Positions 63,066 through 64,000 of a DNA stretch of 64,000 bases are shown one piece after another. The stretch covers positions 2,292,595 through 2,356,594 of the forward strand of contig NZ_CP009211.1 in the NCBI RefSeq assembly GCF_000739455.1, written 5' to 3'. Each line of letters starts with the position of its first letter. Position 1 is the first letter of the stretch. The notes below the pieces were generated by a model, which saw only the letters and a list, made by a program, of their open reading frames with translations, had not been told where the DNA came from and ran no database searches. The position numbers and the translations under genes are program-made. Origin of the DNA: Corynebacterium imitans. Lineage in GTDB: Bacteria; Actinomycetota; Actinomycetes; Mycobacteriales; Mycobacteriaceae.

Positions 63066-64000
63066 CTACTTCTCCATCCTTTCCTGCAGCTTGATCTGCG
63101 CCACAGTAACGACCAGCACCACCAGGAACATGATGGTGGCCACCGCGGCACCGTAGCCCGCACGGTTGTTAATGAACGTCTCCTGGTAGACCTGGAACAC
63201 CATCGTGGAGGTGCCGTAACCGAAGGGCCCGCCGCCGGTCATGACGTTGATGATGTCGAAGACCTGGAAGGAGTTGAGCAGCACCGTGATCAGCAGGAAG
63301 AAGGTGGTGCCGCGCAGCTGCGGCAGCACGACGCGGAAGAAGTGACGGACCGGCGGAGTCCCGTCGATCTCCGAGGCCTCATCCAAGTCGCGGCGACGCC
63401 CCTGCAACGCGGCGAGGTAAATAACGAAGACGTAGCCGACGTTCTTCCAGATATACGTCACCGTGATCATAAACAGCGCCCAGTTCTGCTGCTGGTAGAA
63501 GTTGGGCACTTCCACCCCGATCAGTCCCAGAAAGTACTGGATAAGCCCGTAGTTAGGGTCGAAGACGAATTGGAAGGCCACGCCGATCGCGGCACCGGCG
63601 ATGACGTAGGGCGCAAACACCATGGAGCGCACCGCCGAGCGCCCGAACAGCTTCTGGTCCAGCAACAGCGCGAGCGCCAGGCCCAGCACCATGGAGCCCA
63701 CGACCGCGAAGAACGTAAACACGAAGGTGTTAAACACCACGCGGGAGGTATCTGATGCCTGGAACCAGTCAATGTAGTTGCGCAGGCCCACGAACTGCAT
63801 CGTGGGCGAGGAGATGTTCCAGTCGTAGAAGGAGATGCGGATGTTATCTACCAGCGGACGGTAGGTAAACAGGATAAGCAGCGCAAGGTTCGGCCCGATG
63901 AGCAGGGCCGCGAGCCCAACCTGGCGCCAGTCCACCTTCAGCTTCCGCGGGGTGCGCGCAAAGTCCGCGGAGACCTCCGGGACTTCGGAGACCGCGGGAA
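63066..64000 (-). CDS. ugpA: ABC importer permease (UgpA type), 5' end outside the window
   Basis: This is the MalF/UgpA-class permease. Helix 1 is QVGLAALLIGPNLALLILFT, and the EAA loop is near DLDEASEIDGTPPVRHFFRV, followed by VLPQLRG. A GTG at 63935 gives 289 residues, but the frame stays open to the window edge with a plausible basic N-terminus (FARTPRKLKVDW), so the true start is probably beyond 64000. It partners UgpE. Confidence 0.85.
   Translation of the reverse strand, partial: PAVSEVPEVSADFARTPRKLKVDWRQVGLAALLIGPNLALLILFTYRPLVDNIRISFYDWNISSPTMQFVGLRNYIDWFQASDTSRVVFNTFVFTFFAVVGSMVLGLALALLLDQKLFGRSAVRSMVFAPYVIAGAAIGVAFQFVFDPNYGLIQYFLGLIGVEVPNFYQQQNWALFMITVTYIWKNVGYVFVIYLAALQGRRRDLDEASEIDGTPPVRHFFRVVLPQLRGTTFFLLITVLLNSFQVFDIINVMTGGGPFGYGTSTMVFQVYQETFINNRAGYGAAVATIMFLVVLVVTVAQIKLQERMEK

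Overview
The window is chromosomal DNA of a mycolic-acid-containing actinobacterium, almost certainly a Corynebacterium. The evidence is a GC-rich, C/G-ending codon style together with the corynebacterial mycolate and arabinogalactan cluster: accD4-pks13-fadD32, an ElrF-type cutinase-like protein, two mycoloyltransferases (one with LGFP repeats), aftB, ubiA (DPPR synthase), a PAP2 phosphatase, glfT2 and glf. I cannot name the species.

Layout. 1-2.8 kb: the end of a membrane protein, then a small, less GC-rich island with hypothetical ORFs, a decayed Tn3-type serine resolvase, small membrane peptides and a DUF3054 protein. 2.7-14.4 kb (minus strand): cop1/mytA, a DUF732 lipoprotein, elrF, fadD32, pks13 and accD4, i.e. 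the corynomycolate condensation machinery and its export and transfer partners, followed by a 36-codon orphan ORF. 14.6-21.0 kb (minus): glfT2, PAP2 phosphatase, ubiA, aftB and mytB, the arabinogalactan precursor and polymer enzymes, ending at a strong terminator. 21.2-22.4 kb: an orphan P-loop ATPase behind a 4 x 9 bp tandem repeat.

22.4-38.0 kb: a complete benzoate-to-central-metabolism cluster. BenE imports benzoate, BenABCD converts it to catechol, CatA, CatB, CatC and PcaD take catechol to 3-oxoadipate, and PcaIJ and PcaF give succinyl-CoA and acetyl-CoA. BenR (LuxR/LAL type) and PcaR (IclR type) are the local regulators. A 27-codon ORF with a textbook promoter lies between catC and pcaJ. 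This catabolic block separates glfT2 from glf.

38.2-43.0 kb: a siderophore uptake locus (lipoprotein on plus; siderophore-interacting protein, two permeases and an ATPase on minus) with DtxR-like boxes. 43.0-45.7 kb: a patchwork of a second, truncated glf 3' end, a damaged CBS-domain gene, and an AlbA_2/Schlafen-type regulator gene bracketed by ~115 bp direct repeats made of TTGTT/AACAA boxes. 45.7-59.6 kb: an EamA exporter, glf, a secreted PGRP/LGFP amidase-like protein, glpK, a HAD phosphatase, PlsC, serS, a FarR-like GntR regulator, a septum-formation protein, a zincin, pheA, a CPBP protein and an LCP ligase. 59.6-64 kb: ugpC, ugpB, ugpE and partial ugpA, for glycerol-3-phosphate-type uptake.

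The least explained parts are the AlbA_2 repeat cassette, the two very small ORFs (2684-2794 and 32652-32735), and the tandem-repeat-controlled ATPase.
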